A DNA stretch of 64,000 nt, taken from the NCBI GenBank assembly GCA_033026295.1, contig CM065182.1:16822715-16886714 (forward strand), given 5' to 3'. The first letter of the stretch is position 1; every line of letters begins with the position of its first letter. The notes under the pieces are model-generated. The model did no database searches and was not told the DNA's origin. It saw nothing but the letters and a program-made list of their open reading frames with translations. A program made the position numbers and the translations under genes. Of the stretch, positions 15,556 to 29,000 are shown piece after piece. The DNA is from Channa striata. Lineage: Eukaryota > Chordata > Actinopteri > Anabantiformes > Channidae.

Positions 15556-15726
15556 GGAGTTGTTAGCGCTGCCGCCTCACAGCTAGAAGCTCCCAGGTTC
15601 CACTCCACCCACGGGCTACAACCTTTGCGTGTGCCGTTTGCACGTTCTGCTCTGTGCTTGCAGAGTCCAGTTTCCTCCCGCAGTCCAAAGACATGCATTT
15701 CAAGTCGATTAGTGACTCTAAATTGA
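15556..15726 (+). repeat. Degenerate teleost interspersed repeat with tRNA-like head
   Basis: Begins GTTAGCGCTGCCGCCTCACA, followed by a damaged B-box-like AGGTTCCACTCC, then the region TTTCCTCCCGCAGTCCAAAG, and ends near GTGACTCTAAATTG. I recognise this order from a very common dispersed repeat of teleosts. The tRNA-like A and B boxes suggest a SINE, although the family name is uncertain. Mutations and a shortened middle show an old copy. Confidence 0.7.
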
Positions 15727-18700
15727 AAACAGATGTATCATTTTCTATTAAGCCCTAATGACTCCAAACATGCATTTCAAGCAGCATGTACATAACAGGC
15801 TGGGTAAAACATAACCTTATTGATAAAAAAAAAACCCTGAGGCTAAAAAGCCAGCAGCTAACATGCATTTGATTGCAGATTCCTTGCTCTACATATTACA
15901 TTTTCTACCTTTATGGCCATACCATAACTGTACTGGAGTTGTTAAATGTACATCTGTATTAGCAGTTTATCAGAGGTGTCAAAAACAACACTTTGTCTCA
16001 TATGTTGAAGAAAATGTGTTATCCTGGTAGAATTCCCTTGAACTTAAAACAGATTTTGCCAGTGCATAATAATAATTGCCCATGAGCAGTACAAGACATG
16101 CTGGAATGTAGCAGCACGCTGGCTCTCAGAAGCCCAGACTGGGACATGCATGTTTCAAAGTGTCAAACACATTTAATATGGCACTGCCACATACTGCCCT
16201 ATAGCCAAAATAATAAAAAAGATATCATCTTTTAGGTGATTCTTTCTTGATCCACATCTCCTAAAGCACTGGCTATGTGCTTTGGCATAACAGCTGAAAA
16301 CATCACAGGGACCCTTCATTATCACAGACAAAAAGCCAAGCCCAAGGAAAGTCTGGAATCAGCAGTGAAAACGCTAAAGGCAGGGGAACAATTAAGACCA
16401 GAATCCGGTGCAGGACTTTCTCCAACAAGGAAATTCTTGTTACCAAAACTGTAAAAACCGGGGGGCATCACACTGACATCATGTAACCTCTGATCTTATC
16501 CTGGAGAAAATAACATACCCAGGGTCCGTTTCATAAAGAAGAGGAGGGAGATTTCAAGGAGCTGAAAGACAGTGCGGATGAATTTTGTATAGACTCTTCT
16601 CTTCCGTTGGTATGAGATGCTTGACATCACAGCAAATGTTATCAAGATGTAGATTAGAGGTATCAAGCTGTCTGATACGGGGTCGTGGCATATTATTAAA
16701 TACATGTCAAATTTAAACTAAATGTGTGAATTCATTCTCTTCCGAAACTATTCAGTCATCACTATTGTGACTGGCAGGAGAAAAACACTTTAAAGGGGAA
16801 GAAGCAGGAAAAAAACACGAACACATGCAGTGATTCAGATTGCGCTTACTTTGTCATCCTGCTGCCCGCTGGACATCTTGAGAAACAAAGTAAGGTCTCA
16901 CCACTAATTCACAAATCATCTCAAATGAGTGGAGGAGATTAAGGACTTTTACGGAACTGTGTCTCCAAGAAGGCAGAAAAACAAAAGCTGCCATCAACGA
17001 CGTTCTCCTGTGAAAACCTTATGTCTGAAGAAAACGAACTCCGTTATGCGTTATTACATGTGAAATGAAGGAAATTAATTGAATTATATTCAAGTCATAA
17101 GGGTAATTGTTTCTGAGTCAATGACTGTTTCCGACAGTGAGGCAGACAAGCTGAAAGGCACAAACAAGCTCCCAGCTGGAGAGATACATGCACAAATTCA
17201 CAGAATCAAGCAAATTGCAAATGGTTATAATCAAATACATACCCTGACGGTATTAAAACATGCCGAGCTCCAGCTACCTCTCTGGCTTTATCACAGATTC
17301 CTATCATACCCATAAAGCAACGGAAACAATCCCGACAACATTATCACAACCAAACATCTTGTACGCCAGTGCAGCAAGTTGACATTTTAGCTTAACCCGA
17401 TGTAAATACACGAAGAATGAAAAACAAAAAGTTAATATTGTGACTCGTTCTTTTCCCTCGAGGGAAAACAATAACGTTTATTATTTGCTGAGTTATGAGC
17501 ACAGCTCCAATGTAAAACCTTAGTTCCAAATTGAAGACAGCTCATCAGTGATGTCACACAGTGTAAATGCATTAATTAATTTAAAAAAAAAAAAAAAAAC
17601 ACTTTACATTTCTGATCTTCGGTCAGATAACGTGTTACATGAACACATTCCCTGGTGTATTAAGTTACTATTGCAACTGTATTGTCTAAATGCATCGACG
17701 GACCCTGCTCATTTCAATTAAAGAAAAAGTCATGAAACCAGACACTAAATACTCCACTAGAAACAATAATCCATAAGCTTAAAGAAATTTACATAGCGTT
17801 AAAGTAGAAAATACTACTGTAAATGTATAGAGTCAGGAGCTTTATGGAGGGCTAAAGTCAAACGTAAGGCTTATCACCCACTTGCAGCTCACTGATTTAG
17901 GACATATGCTTATCAAGTATATACAGAAACACTATGAAATGCATAGCCTGTTTCAACATATTCTTTAGGGCTGGTGCTTTTGCAAACACAGCCTAAAGCG
18001 TTCAGGTCACTGATATATTGTATTTGAGCTTATCCATCTCTGCAGACCATCTGCTATTAGGTTAACTAGATGAATAGTCAGAGAAGCACACGACTGAGAG
18101 AGCGTATGAAAGAAAAACCAATATACTGTAGTGATACTTGACAGAAAGTATATCACCTGTGCGAAGTAAGTAGTCATGGATCTGCTTCTTTCTGTGTTTT
18201 GATAAGCACAAAAGCAGACGACTTGCTTCAAATCCATGGTAAGCATTTCTGTCTTCAACAAGATGCATTGCGGCGCTCGCTGTGCTCTCCTAGAGGTTTT
18301 GGAGCCTCTCGGTAACTTTTCGTAATCATCAAAGTGCTTAAACTGCCCCTGGGCAGATATTGTAACTTAACGCTTCTGATGACTGGGAATAACCTTCAAG
18401 CATTCAGCCAACGTTCGCAGCCACACAACTGTAAGAAGTAAAATGAGGGACCGAGCTGCTGTCTTATGCATTACTTCTGTTAGTTCTGCAGCATCAGAGT
18501 TTGTGTGTAGATTAAGCGTTTTTATAAAAGAGCAATAAGAAAAGCTATTTTAAGAACTCAGTGTGATTGGCCACAGCTGTTTTAACCCCTAAAAACAACC
18601 TGTTTTCTATTTGTACGCAGGGGCGCAAACCAGAAAAATGCCAAAAATTATTTTTTATTATTATTCTTGCCTACTTTATGTTTTTGATGGCCTAACTTCA

Positions 18701-20466
18701 AATGAGCACACATGGTCTCCTAACTCAAAGCCTGCCTGAAACTGATAAATCTAATTATTTTCACTTGAATTTTAGATTATAGGTCAGTTAAAACCACTGG
18801 CAGTGTTAGCCACTTAAGACACACAGAAAACTAAAAAGCCTGATTCGTGATAAAAAGCAATTTCACATTTCTTTCAATCTACTCGAGCTACGTACGAACC
18901 TGTCCTTCACTATGCCACACTGCATGCAGCTGCAGTGGATGCATATTGTTTGAACAGAAGCGGAAGCTGGACAATCATCTTACTGTAAGATGCCCTGGAG
19001 CTCAAACTGTGCAGCCATGAAAACAGTCTTAGATGCAAAACCCACTCCAGCTGTGCCACCGAACCTCTCAACAGCTGGAACCCGGCTTCGGCGAGCCTGC
19101 TTTATTATGAATCCACTGCCGTACAAGTGCAGAGTTTTCTCAAGCGGAGCCGGTATAGTTTGTGAATGCATGAATTATAAATTATAATAAAACAATAAAA
19201 GACATGCCACGGTTTGGATGCTGACAAGTATTGATCTTCAGACTGTAAACTAAAAGTTCAGCAGATGCATTTATTAGACATGCAGCAAGTGATGCTATGA
19301 TCTGATCGGGGCACTCATGATCAAATGTACAGAGCAACTGAGAGCAAAACTTCAAAGAGCAAAAAAGTGATTCACTATTCTGGTTGCTAGCAAACTCTAA
19401 TTAAACTGAAGACCTATAATTAACTTGCAGTAACAATAAATTCAGAAATATAAACAGACAAGTGAAAGCTACTGATCTTTTACTCTAAAAAAAAAGGGGG
19501 TTTGATTCCAAAATCCTGTAGTAGAAGTAGTTACACTGGTGCAGGGGAGGTTTTTCAATCTGTGTCGTAGATTAAAATAACAGTTTAAAATGTGTTTATT
19601 TAATTGGGTTTTTGGAGACATCTTATAATAATCTTGTTAATTCCTTGTTGGCAGTGTGCATTAATATTCACACCAGAGGAGAATTATACAAATACACATT
19701 AATATGGCTGTTATATCTTACCATGACAATGTAGAGCTAATAAAAAAGTAGCACAGCATCTGCTTGGCTATGTCATATCAACTGTGTTACAACAGTGTTC
19801 CAAGTCTTGGCCAGTGACACAAAATAATCAGTTTAATAGTATAAGAAGGCTGCCAGTTATTCTGACCTCGAGACAGTGGAGCCCACAATAATTCTTGTGG
19901 CAAATAATTAGTTTTATCACACAATGACATGGGTCACCCATAAGGGCTTGATTATAACAAGAGAACAATATACGAAAATGTGCAGTTCAGTGGAGCTCTC
20001 AAAGGGGATTGCTTCTTCATATCTTGTCAAATTCCAGATGACATTTCATATGACTGCAAACCAGAAACAATCCTTCCTCTGTATGAGCCGCTGCAGCCTC
20101 TGAGAGTCATTATGTTGAGAGCTGAAATTCCACCCTGCAATGCTTTAGTCTTCACTCTAAGTGCTTTGTTTGTACTGACACTTTCCAGACAGCACGAAGG
20201 GACAGATATCAGATTGTTGCATCCATGTTGTTTGCAGGATCTGGAGTAAAATATGCAAATGTTATATATAAATATGTAAATAAAATGTTAATGTGGTATG
20301 ACAGCATTAAACGCTGCCTTGTTTGCGATTAATCTTTACCTGTAAGTGACTTAGGGTATTTATTTTATCCCTCACGCTTTCCATTACCTGTGGCGAGCTG
20401 TTCTCTTAATGGAACCACACATTGTGCCTACCCAAAGGACACGGTGTGGCAAACACGCACATTTTG

Positions 20467-20486
20467 CCCCCCCGCCCCCACCCCCC
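20467..20486 (-). other. G-quadruplex-type run on the minus strand
   Basis: The plus strand reads C7-G-C5-A-C6, so the minus strand has three long G runs with one-base spacers. The 6-7 base runs could supply a fourth G-triplet. It stands alone in AT-rich sequence. Confidence 0.6.
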
Positions 20487-22556
20487 GATTCCAATCTCTG
20501 TGGTGTTGACCATATGTTGATAATATAGCCTACAATTTGTTATTCCAATTACATTCACCACATAGTATTTTTTAGCTCTGGCTGATGGATTTGCACTGCG
20601 TTGTGTACTGCTGCTTAACAGACTCAGAATTTGCATTATAATGATTTAGAACACCAATGCATTTTTAATGCTCATAAACAAGAGAGTGTGCTGTGGCTTT
20701 TTTTTTTTTTCTTCAGAGAATATGTTTACGCCACCGGTTAGCTGTGTATACGGTCGTGACATTTTTAAAACCTCCCTAGTATGAAACTGCTCCTGCTTTT
20801 GTATGAGGCTAATTGTGATGAAAATATGTCTTAGAAAAAACACAGAGACGGACTTCAGTAGAATTTGAGCTGCAGCATTAAATGTTGCTGGCTTTTGTCA
20901 TATAGTGAGATGTTTTTTGTGTATAATGTTGATGAAATGATAGTTTGATACTGATCAGCTTTTGACAAGACACTTTTAAAATGATACTGATTAGCTCAGA
21001 GGGGGGAACAGCAGTATTTCATCATTCACAAGTGTGTCACACACGAATGTCATTACCTGAGAAATAAAGCATGTCAACGCTGCGTTGGAGCATTTTTAGA
21101 TGTAGACAGATTGGCCTAAAGAGGGTGCTATGCTTTTTATTAGATTTTCCACATGCTAATAAGCCGCCACAAGTGTATTTCTACAGATTGGGCAGGAAGG
21201 ACAGATCATGCATGATGCATTTATCCTGCTATCAATTTGTGAGCTCTGTCGTCCATCAGCATTCAGAATAGAATTTATATTGGGCACTGAAGAGAAAAGC
21301 AGCAAAAAACACACAAACCAGTCATATTATAATTGTATTGTTATAGCACTGTGATAGAATACAATATCCTGCTATCTACATTTCAGTTCATTCAGTCTTT
21401 CTCTCAGCCAGTCTATCAAAAAAACACCAAGAGGTACAGTAGCTCAATGAAAAAATATTTCCAGAAATCAGCACTGTGTAAATGACATCTCCACATGAGA
21501 GTAACTCACTATCCAGAGTATTTCTGTTCACTTTGTATTGTCTTTGCTTGACGTCAGTCATAAAGCACACCTGTTCTATACCAAGCCAGTAATCTCCCTC
21601 AAACAATGCACCCACAATGAATGCAAGATAGTCAGATGAGACTTAAGGTATTAGGGTGGTCCTAAGCCTTTATTTTATCAAGTTTCAGTCTAATTCATGA
21701 GGGGATGGGGGGTGGGGACAAAGAGAAGCCAAGCAATTAATTGTCTTCTCTGCTTGGAATCTCATTTCAGCACCCCAGAAGGTCTATTACAGGAGCAAGA
21801 CAGTCATTAAACCTCAACAATAATCACTGCTGAGCTATGCCTTCATCCTTCGTGCTACTTCGGTGTCTCCTACTTAATGGTACCCGGCTATGACAATTCC
21901 ACTTAAAAGCAAATAAAATTTTGATACATGCAAGGCAATTTATAGTATTTAAATGCCATGTTAGTCACATCAGTGACATGAAACAAGAGTCAGAGGAGGA
22001 ATAATTGTGTGCTAGAATCAGTCCAACGTTGACTAAATCAGCCACTAAATGGACTAAATAAGCAGTAACAGTATTCAGTCAGAACTCTTCAGACACAGTC
22101 ATCTACTATACCTCCAGCTCAACGGAGCAAAAATGAGAATAAAGGAAGGCAGAGAGAGGAAATAGCATCATGGGGAGAACAAAAGGAAAGTTAAAAAAGT
22201 GTTGGGCCGGGGAAAGTGAGGCTGAAAAAGAGCTCGCTAGGTGAAAGTGAAGAAGATGCGGCTTGAGTGTGCTCACGAGGAAACCGGTGGGGGGAGGAGA
22301 GACTTGCGGTGAGAAAGAGTTTGAGAGGCATAAAACTGGCAGTTGGGGGAGAGGGGATGGTTCATTTGTCACTGTCAGATCAGTTTGTTTCTCCTTCATA
22401 ACTGCAAGGACGAGATCTGGCCTGCAACCCAGCCCCCCGATCCTGCTCGTTCTTAAGCCAACCACCCATCACCATCTATCCTCCAACCTCTGCCAGCACC
22501 TGCCCTCTCTCCTATCGCTGACGATAGGGAAGAAGCCCATGCTACGGTGCACTCGG

Positions 22557-22576
22557 CACACACACACACACACACA
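22557..22576. repeat. (CA)10 microsatellite
   Basis: A 20-bp perfect CA run in a locally GC-rich patch. Confidence 0.9.
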
Positions 22577-23040
22577 GTTCTGTCTGCCTGCGTGGACATG
22601 CTCACTGAGCCTAATCAAATGCATGTCGCAGTAACGGCAGCAACCTATAGCCTGGAGTAGAATCATCTGCACGCGGGCGTGCCTGAACGACATTAGCATC
22701 TCGGCAGCCAAATAAATAAGTAATGAAGCGTAGCCATGCAATTGTAGTCTTTTATGCTCCAAACAGAAGATGAAAGTTTGATTTAAACTGAAAATTACAC
22801 AAACACAGAACAGTTGCTTAGCGCCTAGTTTGACCACGGCCCTTTGTCTTCGCTATATGTACCTCCTGCAATGTGCCAGAGACAACCTGCTGATATAGCA
22901 CTCCGGGATGCATCACAGACAGAATTCGACTAACTTTTATTGGCTGAGTGTCTAGCCCAACCTGGGCCCTGTAATGAGTATTGCAGTAGTGCCTCCCCAC
23001 TAAAAATCACTCAGTTGGAGGTTAAAAAAACACTTTCTTT

Positions 23041-23130
23041 GGCTCAGGAAGTGTAGCGTAGTTGGCAATCATATTGCATGTTCAGTCCCCGGTGGGTAAT
23101 CTGTCTACACATCCTTCACCAGGTGTAATT
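23041..23130 (+). repeat. Eroded tRNA-derived SINE-like sequence
   Basis: GGCTCAGGAAGTGTAGCGTA followed by GTTGGCAATC resembles an A box (TRGCNNAGYNGG), and GTTCAGTCCCCGG about 35 nt later resembles a B box. The following CTGTCTACACATCCTT fits the body of a teleost SINE family I recognise. It is too degenerate to be a working tRNA gene. Confidence 0.5.
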
Positions 23131-25923
23131 AACCTGAATTCTCTGTGGTGTGTAGGTAAGTCTGCAATTACTGCACCTAACTGTGAGATGTTTCTGCTGC
23201 TCCGGCAGATATCTGACAAGCAATTCAGTTTCTGAATAAGAATGCCTTTTCTATAAACTTACTATTCCCTGCTTTGAATAGAACTGGCTTCCAGAACTAC
23301 CACTACCCCAACCCCTGGATACGTCTGTTAATTATTTCTTCGTTTTTTTTTCATTGTTCTTCTACGTACTTGCAATAATATTTATGAGAGGTGATTCATT
23401 TATCTCTATCTTTTATATTCCACCTTAAACCCATTTTGTATTCATATTTAAAGGTTCTTGAAAAGACCTAATGACTGCTGAGACAAGTGCACCAGTAAGT
23501 ACACAAAACAGGTCTGTAAGAAAAATGTAAATATATTCTGAAATATGCATCTATGGGGAGATTTGCTGAGTTAGAGTAAAAACGAGATTTTATTCTCTGT
23601 ACGATTAATAAATTACTACTCCGACCGACACTGACTAGTTTAATGTGGCGTTACAGTACCAGCAAAGTGACATGTTTGAACACTTCCAATGACATTATCA
23701 TTACATCGTAGTGGGTAAATGGTAACTTAAGTTTTTTTTTTTGTGTGTGTTATTATCATTGGAGGACCGTGTACATACATATACATACAGTATAGGTGTT
23801 TTTTTAAATGAATTGTTAAAAATTTACAGATACTATTAATTTCCCACTTGGTCCATAAACTCAAATTACACAATAGAGGGCAAGGGTACTGCACTGTACA
23901 GTTTAGATGACAAGGTGTGTGCAGCAGGGGCAACGCTTATTTCATACAGGTGTGGTGGGTCCGACCTGGTATTAGATACTAATATTGACACGTTAGATAA
24001 ACAAGAAGGCCAACAGTCGCCATTTCATGCAACAGTAAATTTCCTTTTAAATAGTCGAAAAACTGTGTCAGTGGGGTCAGTTACACAATTATGGACAGAA
24101 ATCTGAGCTTGTTAATAAGGGACCACATGTTGCTGGGCTATAAAGGCTTCTATCATTTGTGACTAACAGCTCCTAAATATCATAATTTTGTACGTCAACA
24201 TGTGTTAAATACACACATTAGTTTGTGTCTTTATGTTCTGCTTCTAATCACTGGGCTGACTTACAGTAACACATCATAAAGAATCCTCCGTTATAAACAC
24301 TGAGTCGACATGACAATTATCATTTCATAAAACTCTTGAGAAAACAGCTACAAAAAATGTATTCCTTGATGGTTTTTAAAAGTGACAAGTGGTAGCCTGT
24401 TAGCATGTTCACAGGCGCTGCTGTGGCAGTTATTATAAGTTAAATGGTAATACCAATTTACTCAAGGAGATTGGAAGGTAAAACGAACACTCTAATTGCT
24501 TAAAAGCTCATAATTGTTAGGATGTGTCAAAACATTTTCCACAATGTGAAAATTTGACGTAATTCTAATTGTTTTAAAATCTAACAAATGTAATTAAAAT
24601 TTGGCTGTTCCACTAATAAAGCAAAACATTATTGAAACTTTGATGTAAACACTCTGATGTGCTTTTAAATACTCACATCCAAATTCTTCTTATTTCAGTT
24701 GAAAGGCAATAATGTGATGTTTTAGAAATGGTCACATTACTATATCATATTGCCATTTATTTATCTTTCAACGGCTTACTGGTAATACAAAAATTCATAA
24801 AACTATTTGATGGCATAAAACCTACAAAACCTTTGATAAAACCATTTTTTTTAGTCTGTTTCTACCTTCATACTCTGCCATGAGTGAACTCTCTGCTAAA
24901 TACGCGACTGATAGAAATGAAATGTTGCAAATGCAAAACTATTTGAATTTCCACGATTTCCTCGAAAGTTAATATTCATGCAATAAATGTCCTTGATTTA
25001 CAGTAATTGTTCATAGCAAACCACACCTTGAGAGACATTATGGGTGTTAAGTGGAGAGAGTGATAAAATATTACAATACCATAGGACTGAAGGGAGCAAA
25101 ACCCTGCAACGAGAAATTTGCACCTTGGAACCTTTTAGGGAATGTGTTTTAAGTGTTTTCTTTTCTTTTTTTTTCTTCTTGAAATTCCAAAGGAAATCAC
25201 AGTTTATCTAACACTATCTTAGATTTTTTTTTTTTATTCGAAACTATATTATTATCAGTTTCACTATAAGCTTCATTAAGCTGGGGTTTAAAGCATGGGT
25301 TTAATCTTCGCAGAACCTACAGTGTAGGGTCTGAACGTGGCCTTCTTATTGTGTTTCTTGGTTTCTTTTGAGTTTTTTTTATTGTTCTACAAATAATAGT
25401 GACTGAAACTTGGCAGATAATGTTGAGTTGCAGCTAACGGAAGTTGAGCTGAAATGGTTGCAGGGCAGGCAGAGGAGATGGTACATATGTCCACTGAACA
25501 CATTTGACCAGAAGGACCAAATGGATCAATCAGTGCTGTTGCAGTCCACATCTATGCAATCCATAGGTGCAATATCGAGCGAATATCAAGCCACGGTGCA
25601 GGGATTACGCTGATGCTCAAGAACTACAGTGTAGATTCAGCCGACAAATTTTAATTATCATTACCAATTACCCTCTTCTATCCAGTATCAATTTGATGAG
25701 AGTCTCTGAGACTTTATTCCCTCCTTACCATAGGGCCACATGCTGAGTTGTACGTGTTGGATGCAAAACTCCTACAAACTTGCAGACCTGCATTCCCTCA
25801 ACAAACACACTAAGCTGCAGATTTACTGTGCTGCTCTATTTCACAGAGAAATGCAGCCTGTTCACACGTCATCCTGTTATGCAAAACAATAGAGACTAAA
25901 TATACATACTAAGTATGTGTATT

Positions 25924-26077
25924 TTCAATTCAATACAATTCAACTTTATGCAAATAGCACCAATTTGCAACATGGTCATTTTATGACACTTTACATAGTG
26001 AAGTAAAGACTTTGGAGAAACTTCTTTAAAACTCCTTTAAAACCTCCAGCAGAGCCAAGCTCAGGTGGGCGGCCAGT
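25924..26077 (+). repeat. Degenerate teleost dispersed repeat (CAATTCAACTTTAT… AACCTCCAGCAGAGCC)
   Basis: Starts TTCAATTCAATACAATTCAA, contains GACACTTTACATAGTGAAGT and ends CAGAGCCAAGCTCAGGTGGG plus CGGCC. This order of blocks matches a repeat that is very frequent in fish introns. It is non-coding and its family label is uncertain. Confidence 0.75.
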
Positions 26078-29000
26078 TATTTTTATTAACTGTAAAAATG
26101 ACATGTAGGCAGGTATATTAAGGGGGATAATGATACCTTTTCTTTCATTTAAACTTGATTTATGGCTATCATATCAGCGCACACTTGTGGCTTAACACCC
26201 TGTACAAAAGTCCTCTTAGAGGTCTGGCGGTAGTACATGCTGAAGGAAAAATCCAACTTTCTGAAACTATTCCTAAGATAAGTTTCATATATGCTATAAT
26301 TTTAAGTATTAGTTTGCCAACAAGCTATAGTCAAAGGAATTTGTTACTCATTTGCTACTTTTAACTTAGTAAGAAAAACCCAAAACATTTTCTCACAAAT
26401 AGAAATTAAAACTAATTAAACACTTAAATAGGCAGTGCACCAAGGCAGCAAAACTGTTGCTTTAACACTACTATAGAGTGTGTGGGTGTGACCATACTGT
26501 ATGGCTTTAAAAGCGTTTTTTAATATATAATGCTTATATAATATACAAGTATTTTTTTTTTTTTTTTTGGCCAGGATTTTAATAGATGCTCCAACAGTGG
26601 CACAGACTCACTGCACCGAACTACAACTGTGCAAAGACATTTGCAACTAAGTGCTTTTTGAGCGAGGCTCACCCTACTGACTAATCATAGAAGAACAAGA
26701 ACTTCTTCTTGCTCAGTACCCGGAACGTTGTGCAGAGCATCGTGGAACACAACAAGCAAAGTAACAAGCAGAGTAAAGAGGACTGTGATGCTGTTAAAAA
26801 AAAATATGTATCTGTACATATCGTTCTACTGGACAACAAAATCTTGACGTTGCACCTAAGTGCTACTAGAGAATTGGTTCAGACTCATCAAACATAATAA
26901 GGAGCACTCAAATCACATCAAATGCAGTGTGCTGAAAATGCCAACCTGTATGAAGCTGTTCCAGTCAGCGGAAGGTGAAACAGGTGTCAATTGCTAAAAG
27001 GCAAGACCAAGCAATTACAAAAGACAAAGTGGAATCTCTGCTGTTCTAGCTCAATATTGCTTCTGCTAATTTATATTTATTGTGGTAGTATGCATTACGT
27101 GCAGGCAGGTGGTGGCACTAGTCACACCAAAAATCTGAGTGGCCACCCCAGGCCACCCCCTGGCTCCGCCCATGCACTGGAAACAGTTTCCGTGTAACCG
27201 TATCTGACATATGACTCTGAACAAATACCTTTAAAAAACATAGCAATTCAATGACAAATCAAATAAGTTTGAGACCATCTGTAACTGTGCACCTTTGTGG
27301 CTGACCGGCCTTAAAGGTGTCTGTGGGCCAAAGCACTTCCCTAATGGAGCTTAATGGGTTTTATGGTACACTGCAGGCTTCTAATGGGGTAGTATGTCTA
27401 ATGGGAACGCTGTGCTCTGGTCCTCCTGGGTCCTGTCTTGGTTTCTAATGTGACCTGAAGAGTAGAATACACAATGCATCATTGTTTCTCTAAGTGAGAG
27501 GTTAATACACAGAGTTAAAGAAAGTGGAGAATTTTAGAGGTTGAAAACTGGAAAATGTGAACTTCTAAGTATGTGTAGCAAAAATGTAGAGCAAAAAACA
27601 TAAGCAGAGAAGCCCAGGACCTAAAGCAATGAGAGAAAAAAAAAATGCCATGGCATATTATTGAGGGACACTTTGGTGCTAAGCTGCTTATTGATAAAAG
27701 CACTAATCTGCCTGGCAGAAGGTAAGGAGGCTGGGATATGTGGTGATATAATATCTCAGCTAAAGGGAATGCCATCAGGGAGCTGAGCCTCCACACAGCT
27801 TTACCTAAAGGACTTACTCATTTTATTTTTTTGGGTAGAAGATGGAATCTGATCACGGGGCACTTGCAGAAATCACGCACACAGTTGAAAGCTGCCGAAA
27901 GAATGAGAAAACATCATTGTGAACCGCTGGCTTTTCATCAGACATTTCGTAAAACTTGATCGATAAGGAGAGACTGCTGCTTTTTAATATGTGTATGGAT
28001 CAGCAACACTTTAATTATTTTCCCCCTACATCAAAGAGCATGCCAGCATTGCTTAGCATTTTGATTACATCAAGAGGGCTTATTGTTGGTAGTTAGGCCT
28101 GGGCTGTACACAGCGTTCGGTTGCCAATTAACAAGAAGCTTTTTGTCGCTGCTTTTTTTGCCCCTTAATCAATACTTTGTTACATTATTAAAACAGCAGA
28201 ATGCTTAATAATCACATTAGAGCTGACATGATGCATGAAACAGTACTTATGAAAAGTGCCACGAACTGCTAGAAAATTTCAGGTTGGAGACTGCTCCACA
28301 CCCTGCTGCTGAAATGTTAATCACCTTGCCATGGCGCACCAGTCCTAGTGTACACTGCCAATAAAATGTGTTTAAAACAACAGGCAAACTGGATATAACA
28401 AGTTTCACACTATTATTATTTATTTTCACACACCGAAGGCAGCAGCATACAGTAAGCCCAGCGATAGCATGCGTCATTCTTACACCAAAGAAAAAAATAA
28501 CCTCCTGCCTCTGCAGAGAAGAATGTGTGGAAAGATTCCAGACTTTTACTGGTAACAGGGAGAAAATGATAATGCATGTCTTATTATTTATAATTACCCA
28601 ATATTACAGTCTTAGTGCATTAACTGCACCTACCAGTCCTGCCATAATAAGGCCATCAATCTCAGATGTCCGGCACATTCTTTCTAAGAGTGATGTGCAA
28701 ATGAAATCAATCTATCTCTCAGCGCAAGAAATGCTGTTGCTATTAGGACACGTCTGCTAATTGAAGCCATTTGCTCTCCTCTGTTCCCCTCACCATGTTG
28801 ATTATCTCTCTAGTTAAAGGCTTTTTGATAGAGGAATCATAAACTTTAACTATTACTAAGGGTGGTAGGAAACCTCCTAATATGCTCTGTTAGATTGAAA
28901 TGGTTACAATTGCTTTACGAAATCACATGAAAGAAAAGACAGACGGACAAAAAAACGGACAAAACATGGACGATTACGTGTGTTTAAAGACACTGAAGAA

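Noticed and set aside
18980..19187. Open frames on both strands near 19.0-19.2 kb considered as a transposase remnant
   Set aside because: No transposase motif or inverted terminal repeats were found around it.
22106..22634. Overlapping open frames of about 120 codons on both strands
   Set aside because: Both strands are open in a GC-rich, low-complexity patch. The proline/serine-rich translations match nothing I know and do not resemble a protocadherin tail.
23041..23130. Possible tRNA gene
   Set aside because: A- and B-box-like words are present, but no cloverleaf with a paired acceptor stem can be drawn. It is better explained as an old SINE.
28368..28760. 130-codon plus-strand open frame
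   Set aside because: The translation is unremarkable and AT-driven, with no motif and no neighbouring exon.
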